64,000 bases of DNA, from contig CAILCG010000026.1 in assembly GCA_903832665.1 (NCBI GenBank), positions 1-64,000 of the forward strand, read 5' to 3'. How positions within the stretch are numbered: position 1 is the first letter of the stretch; each line of letters starts with the position of its first letter. Positions 53,930 through 63,874 of the stretch are shown in pieces. This DNA is from an uncultured Methanomicrobiales archaeon (GTDB taxonomy: Archaea > Halobacteriota > Methanomicrobia > Methanomicrobiales > Methanospirillaceae). A model generated the notes under the pieces. That model did not search any database and was not told the origin of the DNA. It saw nothing but the letters and a program-made list of their open reading frames with translations. Made by a program: the position numbers and the translations under genes.

Positions 53930-54183
53930 AAACTTCCATCCCTTTTTTCCCTTACTGACAGCGTAGAGCATAGCCGGGTTCCCGCAGGAGATGAACTCTC
54001 TAAAAAAAACCCGCCACCGGTCTGTCATCCCGGTAAACACCGGGGAGGCTAATGGAGATTATTGGCCTTTTACCGTTTAATGATATGGCTTTCCGGGCAA
54101 AGGTCTCCGCAAGGGGGAGGACGTGGCCGGAAAAGAATGTGTCAAAAAAAGAGAGACGGTGACCCCCTGGGGAGTCCCGGGTT

Positions 54184-55237
54184 TTACCAGGCCGTCAAGG
54201 TAAACGTATCGCCGGTCTCCCATGCGCGGGTCACCGGGTTCAGCTGTTTCTCTACACCATCGAAGGTGCCGGTGCTTTCATGGACCGTGATGACGAGATA
54301 GCCTATTCTCTGGTCTTTCTTGGCGATGGCCGATTTGGGCGATTCCAGCACGAGTGCCGGATCCACGTTTGCAGGATCGAATGCTATCGCATGCGCCACG
54401 GCATTTCCGCTGACGATCTGCTGGACGCCCTGGGATTCGCCGCGAGCGTACAGGTGGGCATGCCCGCAGAAATAGGCAGAGACATTGTTCTCCGCCAGGC
54501 TGTTCCAGAAGAGATCGCGCTGAGGCGGATGCGCGTCGAGGGCATAATTATCCTCTTCATCATCGTTGACTACCGCATAGGCTGGAGAATGCCCGTAGAC
54601 AAAGGTGAAGGGCCGGGTATCCTGCGTAAGCTGCCCGACAACCCAGCTCTGGTTCACCGTTTCCTTGAGACCATTGTGGGCAATGTAATTGTCGTTTGCC
54701 ACAAACTTTGCACCCTTGTGGGTGAACGAATATGTCAGTCTCTCTTCTCCCCTCGGGCCGTTTGCCGGCATGCCGGCTGCGGCGGTGGCCAGATAGGCGC
54801 TAAGAAGGGGAGCAACGGTCTGGTTCGGACCGTCCTCATGGTTGCCCCGGACAACGTATATCGGGATACCGGAACCATCGGAGTAATTATGGATCGGTGC
54901 AACGTCAGCCATCCAGTTGTTGAACTGGCCGGTATAATTTCCCTCCATAGGGGATGCATTAGTCAGTCCCCAGCCGTTGATCAGGTCACCCATGTACAGG
55001 GCAAAGTCCGGTTTCTCGGCGGAAATTGCGCGGGAGATAGGAAGGAGATCCGGGCTGACACCGGTAGTGGTGTTTGACGCGGGATCAGGGGAATCCCCGA
55101 ATACGACAAATTTCCAGTCCCCCGACCCGGAAGGTGCCGGGGAAACAGAAGTTGCCGGGGCCGGGGGAACCGTGGCGGGTGATGAGGTTGTGCACCCGCT
55201 GGTACTTACCGCGATGATAAGGATCAGGAAAACGCAT
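54184..55237 (-). pseudogene. Calcineurin-like phosphoesterase lipoprotein, N-terminal frameshift
   Basis: The tracked ORF begins at MGDLINGWG (54993), but the frame is open upstream and encodes VVFGDSPD (first metal motif), a Thr/Pro linker and lipobox AVSTSGC before a stop. ATG 55237 lies in another frame; reducing the T4 of GCGTTTTCC to T3 joins it as MRFLILIIAVSTSGC, a perfect lipoprotein signal. With that, all metallophosphoesterase motifs are present: GDS, YMGDL, GNHED, YGHSPAY and GHAHLY. It would be an exported phosphatase of about 350 residues next to the broken esterase. Confidence 0.87.
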
Positions 55238-55290
55238 AGCGTGTCTTACACTCTGGCGGTGAAAAAAACTTTTGATGTATTGTCAGCGGT

Positions 55291-57294
55291 TTAACATTTT
55301 TGTATTTTTTCCGGACCTTTGGGAAACGTAAACGTGAACCTTGTCCCCTCGGAGCGATCAATCACGACCGTGCCATTCAGTTGCCCGGTGAGCATGTTGA
55401 CGAGCTTGAGACCAAGGGTCGCCTGGTTCTCGAGCGTAATATCAGGACGGATTCCTGCCCCCTTGTCCGCAATAACAAAAGTCAGGAAGTGTTGATCTTC
55501 TGAAGCAGTGACGGACAACCTGCCGCCGTCCTTTCCTTTGAACGCATGTTTCAGGCTGTTGGTGATCAGTTCGTTGCTGATGAGGCCAAGAGGAATGGCG
55601 GTGTTGGTATCTACATAGATTTCATGGATACTGGTCTCGAACCGGACCCCCCGGCTTCCGGGCTCATACAGGGACAGGAGCGTTGTTCCCAGGGAATGGA
55701 TGTAGTTCTCCAAATTGATCTGGGATAAATCCTTGCTGCGGTAGAGATGTTCATGCACCAGCGACATGGACCTGACCTGGTTCTGGCAGTCTTTCAGGGC
55801 ATCAACTGTCGTGGGATCGTGAATCTTCCGTATCTGCATGTTCAAGAGACTGGCAATGATCTGAAGATTGTTTTTGACCCGGTGGTGGACTTCCTTGAGC
55901 AGCGTCTCTTTTTCCGCAAGAGATGCCTGGATCTGCTCCATCATCTTCTTTTGCTCGGTAACATCCCGAGCTACTGCATAGAAGACATTTCCTGCCGGAA
56001 AGATGCGCCACTCGATCCAGCGGAATGAACCGTCACGGTGCAGGTACCGGTTCATGAACTGGAGGACTTTTTTACCGGCCCGGAGCTCGGCAAGGATACC
56101 CAGCGTAGCTTTCCGGTCATCGGGATGAACAAAATCGAGAACCCGTTTTCCCTCCATTTCGCCAGGAGTGTAGCCAAGGGCCGATTCCCACTCATTGTTC
56201 AGGCGCCGGAAATACCCGTCCATATCCGCAATGCAGAGCAGATCGAGCGTATGGGTAAAGTACTGGTCCAGTTCCTCGTTTTTCTGGAAGAGCGCCTCTT
56301 CGACCCGTTTGCGCCGGGTGATGTCCTGGATAACCCCGACCATAAACACCTGGCCGGATGCATCCCGGTACAGGGTCGAGGTGGAGATAAGGGTGCAGAT
56401 CTGGCCATCGGGTTTGGTGATCGTCACCTCATCTTCCCGGGTTGTCCGGCTCAGGAAGACGTCCTCGGTCATATCCCAATGGAAGGCTGCATCGGATTCA
56501 CTGAAAAAATCCCGGGGGGTCCGGGTGAGGATCTCATCTTCAGGCCGCCCAATAAAGCGGCAGAGGCTTTCATTGACCACAACAAACCGATGGTCGCGGT
56601 CAAGGACGTAGACCGGGTATGCGATCGTGTTGATGATGGTGGCGACATTTCTCTTGGACTCGACTTCGAGTTCGAGCGCCTGCATCTCCTTTGCCGCCTC
56701 CTTGTCATCAAGCGTGTGGTACACTACGGAAAAAAAGATGAACATCCCAATCACATTGAAGACGACCATGGGGATCGCAACCGTCGTGACGATCGTAAAA
56801 AATTCCGCGGGCTTTGTCACGAGGATGAGCGTATAGCAGGAGATCAGCGTCTCGGAGAGGGCGATCAGGACAACCGCGATCCAAGTGGAAACGAACTGCC
56901 GCCGGTTTGCGATATATACGATACTCCCGAGGATGCCTGAAAGGAAGGGTGCGGACAATCCGGTCCACATGTAGGGTCCCCCCTGGGCAAAACGGAACAG
57001 TCCACCGATAAGCCCGGAGCCGATGCCGATCCAGGGTCCGCAGACCAGCCCCGCTGCCATGGGGCCGAGATCCCGGACATTGACCACTGCGCCTTCTACC
57101 GATAGCCCGCTCAGGGTTCCGAATATGGAGAGGATGCCAAAAAATACTATGAGGACCAGCGACGTGGACCATGAAGTCCGGTGTTCGAAAATCTCGGAAA
57201 AAAACCGGCTTTGCATGAAGATGGACGCAAAGACGATGATCACACAGAGGATCTCGAAGAGAGTGACCGAACTCTGGATAATCGTCAGTGCCAT
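55291..57294 (-). CDS. Sensor histidine kinase with 5TM-LYT input and two PAS domains
   Basis: The 667-residue protein starts with a LytS-type 5TM domain (about 1-210; NVRDLGPMAAGLVCGPWIGIGSG). Two PAS domains (about 225-335 and 345-455), a HisKA_2 dimerisation region (EVHHRVKNNLQIIAS) and a HATPase (NELITNSLKHAF, DKGAGIRPD, TLGLKLVN) follow. The 5TM-LYT domain senses an unknown membrane or envelope signal in bacteria. No regulator gene is adjacent. A strong TATA box implies a leaderless transcript. Confidence 0.93.
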   Translation of the reverse strand: MALTIIQSSVTLFEILCVIIVFASIFMQSRFFSEIFEHRTSWSTSLVLIVFFGILSIFGTLSGLSVEGAVVNVRDLGPMAAGLVCGPWIGIGSGLIGGLFRFAQGGPYMWTGLSAPFLSGILGSIVYIANRRQFVSTWIAVVLIALSETLISCYTLILVTKPAEFFTIVTTVAIPMVVFNVIGMFIFFSVVYHTLDDKEAAKEMQALELEVESKRNVATIINTIAYPVYVLDRDHRFVVVNESLCRFIGRPEDEILTRTPRDFFSESDAAFHWDMTEDVFLSRTTREDEVTITKPDGQICTLISTSTLYRDASGQVFMVGVIQDITRRKRVEEALFQKNEELDQYFTHTLDLLCIADMDGYFRRLNNEWESALGYTPGEMEGKRVLDFVHPDDRKATLGILAELRAGKKVLQFMNRYLHRDGSFRWIEWRIFPAGNVFYAVARDVTEQKKMMEQIQASLAEKETLLKEVHHRVKNNLQIIASLLNMQIRKIHDPTTVDALKDCQNQVRSMSLVHEHLYRSKDLSQINLENYIHSLGTTLLSLYEPGSRGVRFETSIHEIYVDTNTAIPLGLISNELITNSLKHAFKGKDGGRLSVTASEDQHFLTFVIADKGAGIRPDITLENQATLGLKLVNMLTGQLNGTVVIDRSEGTRFTFTFPKGPEKIQKC

Positions 57295-57316
57295 GGTATC
57301 GAATTCATATACAGGG

Positions 57317-57331
57317 GATATATATAATATT
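57317..57331 (-). promoter_or_regulatory. Strong TATA box of the 5TM-LYT kinase
   Basis: AATATTATATATATC on the minus strand, centred about 29 bases before ATG 57294, so transcription should start at or next to the start codon. Confidence 0.55.
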
Positions 57332-57638
57332 GGACTGAAACGCTGGATTCCGGGATCATCGGGTATGTCAAAGAGCCTATCCCATCAATCCATAACTGTA
57401 CCCAATGGATCACGAAGACCAGTTAATCAAACCCTTTTGGGTATTTTTTTTTGAATAGGAACGGGGTTCTAATCCATCCGTCAGCTCAGAGCGCCGAAGG
57501 AAACCGGGGAGGCCGGTAAAGGACGGGGCTCGTACGGGGACTCGTGGTATAAAGGCCACTTCGCATCCACCCGGCCACCCATAAGGAATACAAAAAAAAG
57601 GATCTTTGCAGGTCAGACAAGATAGTATCCGCGGGAAC
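57332..57638. other. Spacer without a recognised gene
   Basis: About 305 bases between the 5TM-LYT kinase promoter and the META gene stop. Nothing was recognised. Confidence 0.3.
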
Positions 57639-58115
57639 TTATGCGAGCCGGTAAGCAAGGATAACCCTGCTCTCATTATCCAAAAGTTTCATCCCCTCCC
57701 CACCGGTCTGGATGAACGCGGCTCTCGGAAGATCGGCAAGAAACGCAGATTCCTGGGGCATAATACCGGGCTCTGGACAGGTTAACCGGGTCCGGACCGC
57801 GGGGGTGATGGCAATCTTCTTTCCGGATACAAGATATGCGGCAGTGTAGGTATTGCAGCCGGATGTACCGGAGATAGTCCCATTCGTGCTAAAACGGGTG
57901 GTGATATCGGACCCGCCGATCACCGGAATGAGAATCCCGGTTAAATCTACATAGGAGACAAGAATCCATGATGTCTCATGGGCAACCTCCAGCGGTTTTG
58001 GCGAGAGATTCGTAAGAAAGAGGAACAGGAATACAACACAGACTGCAAGGCCGACGATGAGGAGGATCGAAATATACCGGTTATCTGCCAGGATCCCGGC
58101 CGGTGGCTCTTCCAT
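57639..58115 (-). CDS. META/HslJ-domain membrane-anchored protein
   Basis: The product of about 158 residues has one N-terminal helix (ISILLIVGLAVCVVFLFLFL) and an outer META domain (FSTNGTISGTSGCNTYTAAY, then LTCPEPGIMPQESAFLADLPRA). The two cysteines fit a META-domain disulfide. ATG 58115 is chosen because GGTGA and GAGG precede it; the tracked start at 58187 is an upstream TTG. META proteins are envelope stress or protease-inhibitor-like; the role here is unknown. Confidence 0.82.
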   Translation of the reverse strand: MEEPPAGILADNRYISILLIVGLAVCVVFLFLFLTNLSPKPLEVAHETSWILVSYVDLTGILIPVIGGSDITTRFSTNGTISGTSGCNTYTAAYLVSGKKIAITPAVRTRLTCPEPGIMPQESAFLADLPRAAFIQTGGEGMKLLDNESRVILAYRLA

Positions 58116-58305
58116 ATCCTCAAATTCACCGGGCAACAGGATAACCGTTTCGGCAAGTGTCGTGACCGCACATTTTGCGTGAGTCAATCACTGCGCTATA
58201 ACGCGATCGGATACATGCCGGTTTCCTGAGAAAAACTTCTCCCCAACAATGGTAGAGACGAACGGTGATTTTTATGTTTTAATACTCCGGCAGCCAATAG
58301 AGATC

Positions 58306-58530
58306 ATGGATATGTTAATGGTCAGGAAATGGGTGATCTTTTTTATCGGGATTCTCTGTGCGATCATCATCGCAGATACCCTGTCAAATATGATTGTCGC
58401 GGCAGTCGGGTTGAGCGGATGGGTAAAATTCCTCGTCAGTTTTGTCCTGTATGCGGTCCTGTTCTTTGGGATCCTCTATGCAATAGAAAAGATATTCGGG
58501 ATCAGCTTTTTCGGGTTCTGGCAGGAGTAA
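58306..58530 (+). CDS. Small membrane protein, two helices
   Basis: The product of about 74 residues has two hydrophobic helices (WVIFFIGILCAIIIADTLSNMIV and FLVSFVLYAVLFFGILYAI). ATG 58306 is chosen. A TATA-like TTTTATGTTTTAATAC lies at about 58268-58284, giving a very short leader. It precedes an HdeD-like gene by 112 bases and may be co-transcribed. Family unknown. Confidence 0.62.
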   Translation: MDMLMVRKWVIFFIGILCAIIIADTLSNMIVAAVGLSGWVKFLVSFVLYAVLFFGILYAIEKIFGISFFGFWQE

Positions 58531-58642
58531 AAACTCCATTTTTACCGGGGGACGACGATCGGATAGATTTTGTAGTCGGAACGCCAATATGGGAACTGAA
58601 CTCCGGGACATACGTCTGGTCCCCCTGATCCGGTGATTGATT

Positions 58643-59209
58643 ATGGATACGAAATTGTCATGCCTCATCCAGGGTATGATCGGGATTATATTCGGGCTTT
58701 TGGCCCTTCTGGTGCCTGAGATTACCCTTGTAACTTTTTATGCCCTCTTCTGGGTGCTGCTTGCCGTGGGAATTGCGGGTTTTCTTCTCCTTGCCATCAC
58801 GTCAAAAAGTGACGACTCAATGTTCTGGTTCACGCTCTCTGCAATTTTCCTTGCCATTGGCGTTGCCTCATTTTTCGCACACGATATATTTGCGAACATA
58901 TTTGTCCTGCTCATTGCGGGAGTTGCAGTCTACTCGGGTTTTTCCGATATCACACTCGCGCTTACCCATCCCAAAACGAAATTTATCCTCATTCCGGGAA
59001 TGTTTATCGGTGGGGGGGCACTTCTGGGCGTGTTGATCTACTACTTCCCCTCAGTCTCAAAATATCTGCTCCTGACGGTACTGGGAACATTTGCCCTGGT
59101 CTTTGGTCTTTTTTCGATCCTGCTGGGCTGGTACATGCAGGAAGAGATCGCGAGACCCATGGCAGACACTCCCCTGAAACATATCTGGAGAAAGACCAAC
59201 GAAAAATAA
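58643..59209 (+). CDS. HdeD-family membrane protein
   Basis: The 189-residue protein has six membrane helices with the HdeD/DUF308-like pattern (GMIGIIFGLLALLVPEITLV, then SDITLAL at the internal repeat and a repeated helix hairpin). ATG 58643 has GGTGA six bases before it. HdeD in E. coli is linked to acid tolerance; the role here is unproven. Confidence 0.87.
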   Translation: MDTKLSCLIQGMIGIIFGLLALLVPEITLVTFYALFWVLLAVGIAGFLLLAITSKSDDSMFWFTLSAIFLAIGVASFFAHDIFANIFVLLIAGVAVYSGFSDITLALTHPKTKFILIPGMFIGGGALLGVLIYYFPSVSKYLLLTVLGTFALVFGLFSILLGWYMQEEIARPMADTPLKHIWRKTNEK

Positions 59210-59250
59210 TATCCCAATTCCATCCGTTTCCTTTTTTCTGGTAAGTCCCT

Positions 59251-60396
59251 ATGCAGTACGATGTCATTGTTGTCGGAGCCGGGCCCGCGGGAAATGCTGC
59301 AGCCCAAGCCTGCGCGGAGCAGGGGCTCACGACGCTGTGCATCGAAGAGCACGGAACCATCGGCTTTCCGGTACAGTGTGCGGGCCTGCTCTCGAATGCA
59401 GCGTTTGCCGAATGCCGGATCACTGACAGGTCAGTACTGAACCGGGTCTCGGGTGCCCGGGTGATCACCGGCCAAGGCAGCGAGCTCCTCATCGATGCCC
59501 GTATCCAGAAAGCGGTGGTCGTGGACCGGGGGGAAGCCGACCGGGAGATGGCCCGCAATGCGGCAGATGCCGGGGTGGAATTCCGGTTAAAGACCGGCGT
59601 GTACGGCATACGGGAAAACTGCGTGCTGACGCGGGGGGTATATGGGCACGAGGAGCACCGGTTCAGGATCCTTATAGCGGCCGATGGCCCACGAAGCACC
59701 ATCGCACGGCTGTACGGGAAGGATCGGGCACAGGTGTTTCTCTCGGGGATACAGGCCGACATACCCTTTGAATGCGATCCCCGTTTTGTGGAGATATTTC
59801 CTGATGCTTCACCGGAGTTTTTCGCCTGGTCGATTCCCACCGGTCCCGGGCGTACCCGGGTTGGCCTCTGCGGCCAGACGCAGGTGCCGGAACGGTTCGC
59901 AGAATTGCTCAAACGATTCGGGACTTCTGCGACTCACCTCGTCACCGGCACGCTCCCGCTCGGGCTGATGCCCAGGACCTATGGGCATAACACGCTCTTT
60001 GTAGGGGATGCTGCAGGGTTTGCAAAGCCTACCAGCGGGGGAGGGATCTATACCGGGATCCGCTCCGGCCGGCATGCGGCTGCAACGGCCATCGCGTGTT
60101 GTGAGCGGGGATGCTCGGATGACTTGTCCCTCGCGGAATATGAGCGCAGGTGGCAGGCAGATTTCGGTCGCGAGCTCGAACTCGGGTTCCGGCTCTTTGG
60201 CATGCGGCAAAAAATGCACCCCGAAGACCTGGACCGGATCATCCAGGCGCTCAATGACCCGTCCCTGCTCGCGTCCATCGTCGAGTATGGGGATATGGAC
60301 CGGCCAGGAAAACTCATGAGAAAACTCCTGCTCAACCCCTCAATGATTCACCTGCTCAAACCCCTGCTGATCTCGGGGATTCGATCATTTTTGTAA
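59251..60396 (+). CDS. Geranylgeranyl reductase family flavoprotein
   Basis: The 381-residue FAD protein has a Rossmann start (YDVIVVGAGPAGNAAAQACAEQG), a CxGL-type motif (VQCAGLLSN) and the second FAD motif GDAAGFAKPTSGGGIYTGI typical of geranylgeranyl reductases. In archaea these saturate isoprenoid chains of membrane lipids, but several paralogues exist with unknown substrates. The C-terminal third is variable. The start has GGTAAG upstream. Confidence 0.9.
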   Translation: MQYDVIVVGAGPAGNAAAQACAEQGLTTLCIEEHGTIGFPVQCAGLLSNAAFAECRITDRSVLNRVSGARVITGQGSELLIDARIQKAVVVDRGEADREMARNAADAGVEFRLKTGVYGIRENCVLTRGVYGHEEHRFRILIAADGPRSTIARLYGKDRAQVFLSGIQADIPFECDPRFVEIFPDASPEFFAWSIPTGPGRTRVGLCGQTQVPERFAELLKRFGTSATHLVTGTLPLGLMPRTYGHNTLFVGDAAGFAKPTSGGGIYTGIRSGRHAAATAIACCERGCSDDLSLAEYERRWQADFGRELELGFRLFGMRQKMHPEDLDRIIQALNDPSLLASIVEYGDMDRPGKLMRKLLLNPSMIHLLKPLLISGIRSFL

Positions 60397-60408
60397 AAGC
60401 CCGGGAGG

Positions 60409-62713
60409 CTACTTCAGTTTTTTGCTCCATAATCCGCTGGAGATCACACCCGGTGGAACGGAGCGGGATTCCCCGGTATAAATATGGCAGCGATCGGTCT
60501 GGGCATCCGGGGAATACCGGAACTTGCCATGGGGGATGAAGAATTCAAACCGGGCTCCGTGATGGTACTCTCCATTCTCTTTGAGCCCGATGCCGGTAAT
60601 GGAGAGGATCTCCTGGGCCAGGAACAGTCCAAAGCCGGTATTTTTGCCAAAACCCTTGGTGAATATCTTCTCTTTGTCCTGGGGGGGGATCCCGATACCA
60701 TTGTCTTCCATCGAGACGATGATGCCTTCTGACACTTCGCGGGTGGATAACCGGATGACCGATACACCGGCGCCATAGAGAATACTGTTCTCCACCATAT
60801 CAAAAAATACTCGTTCCAGCAGGGGATCGGCATAGATCTCGAGACCGCTGATATCGGACTGCACCCGGATTGTTTTGATATCGATCTGGGCACAGGTGGA
60901 GAAGAAGAGATCGTGAACATTCTGCCAGACCGGTGGCACGATTCCCAGGTTTTCATATAACTGGGTAAACTCGATGTTCTCGCTGATTGTCAGGAGCGTC
61001 TGTTTGAGTTTGGAGAGATACATCGAGTACTGCATCTTGGGCGGGGGATCCCTCAGCAGTTCGAGATACCCCCCCCAGCACCGTGAGTTTGTTCCGGATA
61101 TCGTGCCGGGTGATCTCGGTGAGCATGTTGAGTTTCTTATTGGCAAACCTGAGGGCATCCTGGGCGTTTTTCATCTCGGATACATCATGGAAAATTCCCA
61201 TCAGGCAGGAACGGCCGCTTATTTCCAGCCGGGTCGCACTTACAATGACGGTAATCTCGCGTCCCTCGCTGTCGACAACGATCTCTTCCTGGATGCCGGA
61301 TCCTACCTGCGCATGCTGGTTGAAGTACTTGCGGTAGGTCTCCTTGTCCCGATCCGGGTAGAGTGCAGTGATATGCATCTGCTGGATTTCCGGTCGCGTC
61401 CGGCCAATCATCTGCTGGGCCTTGATGTTTGCATCAATGAGCATCCCGGTCTCGATATCGGCAATAAAGATCGCATCGTTTGCCGAGTCCATCAGGCCTT
61501 TGTTCTTCTCATACGCGGCCAGGAGTTCTGACGCAGCCTTCTTCCGCTCGGTGATATCAATGGCAGAAAAGATCAAACCCTTGGAAAGATCGCCTGCAAC
61601 CAGCGGGGCGGAACTCAACAGGATGTCGATAATGGATCCATCCTTGCGCTGCCAGCGGCATTCAACCGTGGCAATGCCATGCAGTGTGAGCTGGCTGTGT
61701 TTCTTTGTCCTGACGGATTCATACTCACTATCCGAAAGGTACAGCATCCGGGCATTTTTGCCGATCAGTTCGTCATGAGAATAACCGGTCATGGTGCAGA
61801 GGTAGGTGTTGACTTCCCGGAAGATACGGTCGTCCAGCGCACCAATCCCCGCGGGAGTTGCCCGGAAGATACCATTGAGTTCAGCTTCGCGCTGGCGCAG
61901 GGCTTCTTCCAGGTGTTTACTCTCAGTAATATCCCGGATAGACTCGATCGCCCCGGCAACGGTACCATTCTTGTCATACAGCAGGGAGGCTTTTGCAAGC
62001 ATCGTACTGGTCTTTCCCCGGGGCCGGGCGGCGGTGGTCTCTGCGATCAGGACGCCTCCCTCCTGGTTGATAAGAGCGTACCTGAATCGATCGATCTCAT
62101 CGGGCGATTTTAAGATCAGGTCGACCAGGACGGGTCTCCGGGTACCGTAAAACGGCAATGCATACTCAAAGTCGCCCTTGCCCAGCATCTCCGGGGCCAT
62201 AAAACCTGTCATATCCTCAATGGCCTTGTTCCAGGCGATGACACGCCCCCCGGTATCGATCGCAAACGTAGCATCGGGAAGGAAGTTGATGATATCGGAC
62301 AGGCGCTGCCGGGATTCCCGGAGCGCATTGATCGCACTCCTGCGCTCGATTGCTATCCGGATCTTATGCTTGAGCTCGGCAAACTGGGCCTTGGGATCCC
62401 CACCCTTCTGGAGATAAAAATCCGCACCATTATTGATAGCATCGATGATGACTTCCTCTCTCCCCCTGCCGGTAAAGAGAATAAACGGGATCTCGGGATA
62501 TTTTTCCCGTACGATCTTGAGAAACGCGAGGCCATCGACATCGGGCATCTGGTAATCGGAGATGATGAGATCAACCGGGTGGGTGGCAAGGTGCACCAGA
62601 CCCTTGTGGGCAGATTCGGCCGTCACCACCGAGAACTCTCCCTCCTTCTCGAGATAGGTCCTGCCAAGATCCAGCAGGACTTCTTCATCATCCACGTAGA
62701 GAAGAGAGAACAT
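60409..62713 (-). pseudogene. Hybrid PAS histidine kinase with receiver, frameshifted at a G8 tract
   Basis: Two overlapping ORFs form one protein of about 768 residues. It has an N-terminal receiver (SLLYVDDEE, LIISDYQMP with phospho-Asp, YLQKGG), three PAS domains (about 130-520), and a dimerisation helix LTEITRHDIRNKLTVLGG where His and Arg fit a HisKA variant. The frame then continues as YLELLRDPPPKMQY into a HATPase (VENSILYG, EDNGIGIPPQ, NTGFGLFLAQ). The frames meet at eight G (coding strand, about 61069-61076) where seven keep the frame. As read, the kinase core is lost. Start ATG 62713. Confidence 0.9.
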
Positions 62714-62744
62714 CAATGAACGGTATTTTTTTATAATTGATATA

Positions 62745-62760
62745 GTTTTCTTTTATACCT
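62745..62760 (-). promoter_or_regulatory. TATA box of the hybrid kinase
   Basis: AGGTATAAAAGAAAAC on the minus strand, followed by AT-rich DNA. Transcription would begin near 62725, shortly before ATG 62713. Confidence 0.5.
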
Positions 62761-62819
62761 CACGAGGAGATAATATAGTAAGTAATATATACAGGTGACG
62801 GGTTGGCTTTTTTTGCCGG

Positions 62820-63098
62820 TTATATCCTGAAATGGCGGAAGACCAGGTAGCAGGCGACCACGAGACCCCCCAGTAACACCGCATACAACCAGGTGCTGCC
62901 TTCGATCGCGATACCAGACCATCCGTTATTGTCCGCTTCAGTGCTCCCCGTTTCAAGACCCAGAGTATGGGTGAAACGCTCTTCAATGCCCATATCGCCG
63001 GTTGCATTATACGCCACCAGTGATATGACAATCACCAGAAGACCAAGGCCAATAAAAATGACAAGCCCTTTTGTATCGCCCGGTTTTTTCTCCGTCAC
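62820..63098 (-). CDS. CbiN/PDGLE-like membrane subunit
   Basis: The 92-residue protein has a first helix (LVIFIGLGLLVIVISLVAY), a polar outer loop of about 40 residues and a second helix (WLYAVLLGGLVVACYLVF). That is the two-helix topology of CbiN or PDGLE accessory subunits of ECF nickel/cobalt transporters. It overlaps the CbiM gene by four bases (ATGA), which supports the call. The canonical PDGLE sequence is not present. Confidence 0.72.
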   Translation of the reverse strand: MTEKKPGDTKGLVIFIGLGLLVIVISLVAYNATGDMGIEERFTHTLGLETGSTEADNNGWSGIAIEGSTWLYAVLLGGLVVACYLVFRHFRI

Positions 63099-63742
63099 TT
63101 CTCTTCACCCAGCAGGTCCGGCCGGACTTTCCCGATGTACGCCACAATAAGCCCGGTGATGAACGCCTCGATCACGGCAACTCCCATATTTACCGCAGCA
63201 ATAAGGGAGAGACCGGCCAGGATCTGGCCGGGGCTCTGGTTCACACCCTGTACGCCGGAGATAACGATGATGAGGATCATAGCGATATTCCCGCAGAGCA
63301 GGCCGGCGATAGTTGCGATTCCTGCACGGGGTAAGAATGCGGGAATGGTGGATTTCAGGAGCCTGAAGCAGGAGTATCCCACCACCACTTCAACAATATT
63401 GACCAGGGTATTTGCCCCAATCAGTCCCCATCCCCCGTGACCGATGGCAGATGAGAGGATGTTGATGATCAGTACCACCAGAGATCCCGCTGCCGGGCCG
63501 GCAAGGATCCCGATGAGGGGGGTCAGGTTGAGATGAACTCCCCCGAATATGGGGATACTCACCTGGAAGATCGCAAAGGCTGCCGCGGTACAGAAAGCAG
63601 CAAGGGTAATCTTCCTCCGGTCGGGTTTCTTTTCAGCCCGTATCAGGTAAATTGCAATACCGACAAGGATGATCGCTGCAGCCCACCAGACAAGAACAAA
63701 AAACAGGGAAAAAGATCCGTCTTCCAGATGAATATGCGCCAT
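63095..63742 (-). CDS. CbiM-type Ni/Co ECF transporter substrate-binding permease
   Basis: The 215-residue S-component starts MAHIHLEDGS, the N-terminal metal-binding His motif that makes CbiM/NikM proteins recognisable and must begin exactly at the N-terminus. Further conserved stretches are FGGVHLNLTPLIGIL, GHGGWGLIGANTLVN and QSPGQILAGLS. It supplies nickel or cobalt, both needed by methanogens for F430, hydrogenases and cobamides. CbiN-like follows, but no CbiQ or CbiO is beside it. Confidence 0.92.
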   Translation of the reverse strand: MAHIHLEDGSFSLFFVLVWWAAAIILVGIAIYLIRAEKKPDRRKITLAAFCTAAAFAIFQVSIPIFGGVHLNLTPLIGILAGPAAGSLVVLIINILSSAIGHGGWGLIGANTLVNIVEVVVGYSCFRLLKSTIPAFLPRAGIATIAGLLCGNIAMILIIVISGVQGVNQSPGQILAGLSLIAAVNMGVAVIEAFITGLIVAYIGKVRPDLLGEEK

Positions 63743-63874
63743 AGATCCTCAACTGCTCCTGACTAAAACGGGAAAAAACCCGGTTAATTCAAGAAGACAA
63801 TTGACGGAGATGTTTAAAAAGATTAGGGAAATTTTGAGCAGACCCCAAACATTTGAAACCCAAACACCGGGCAT

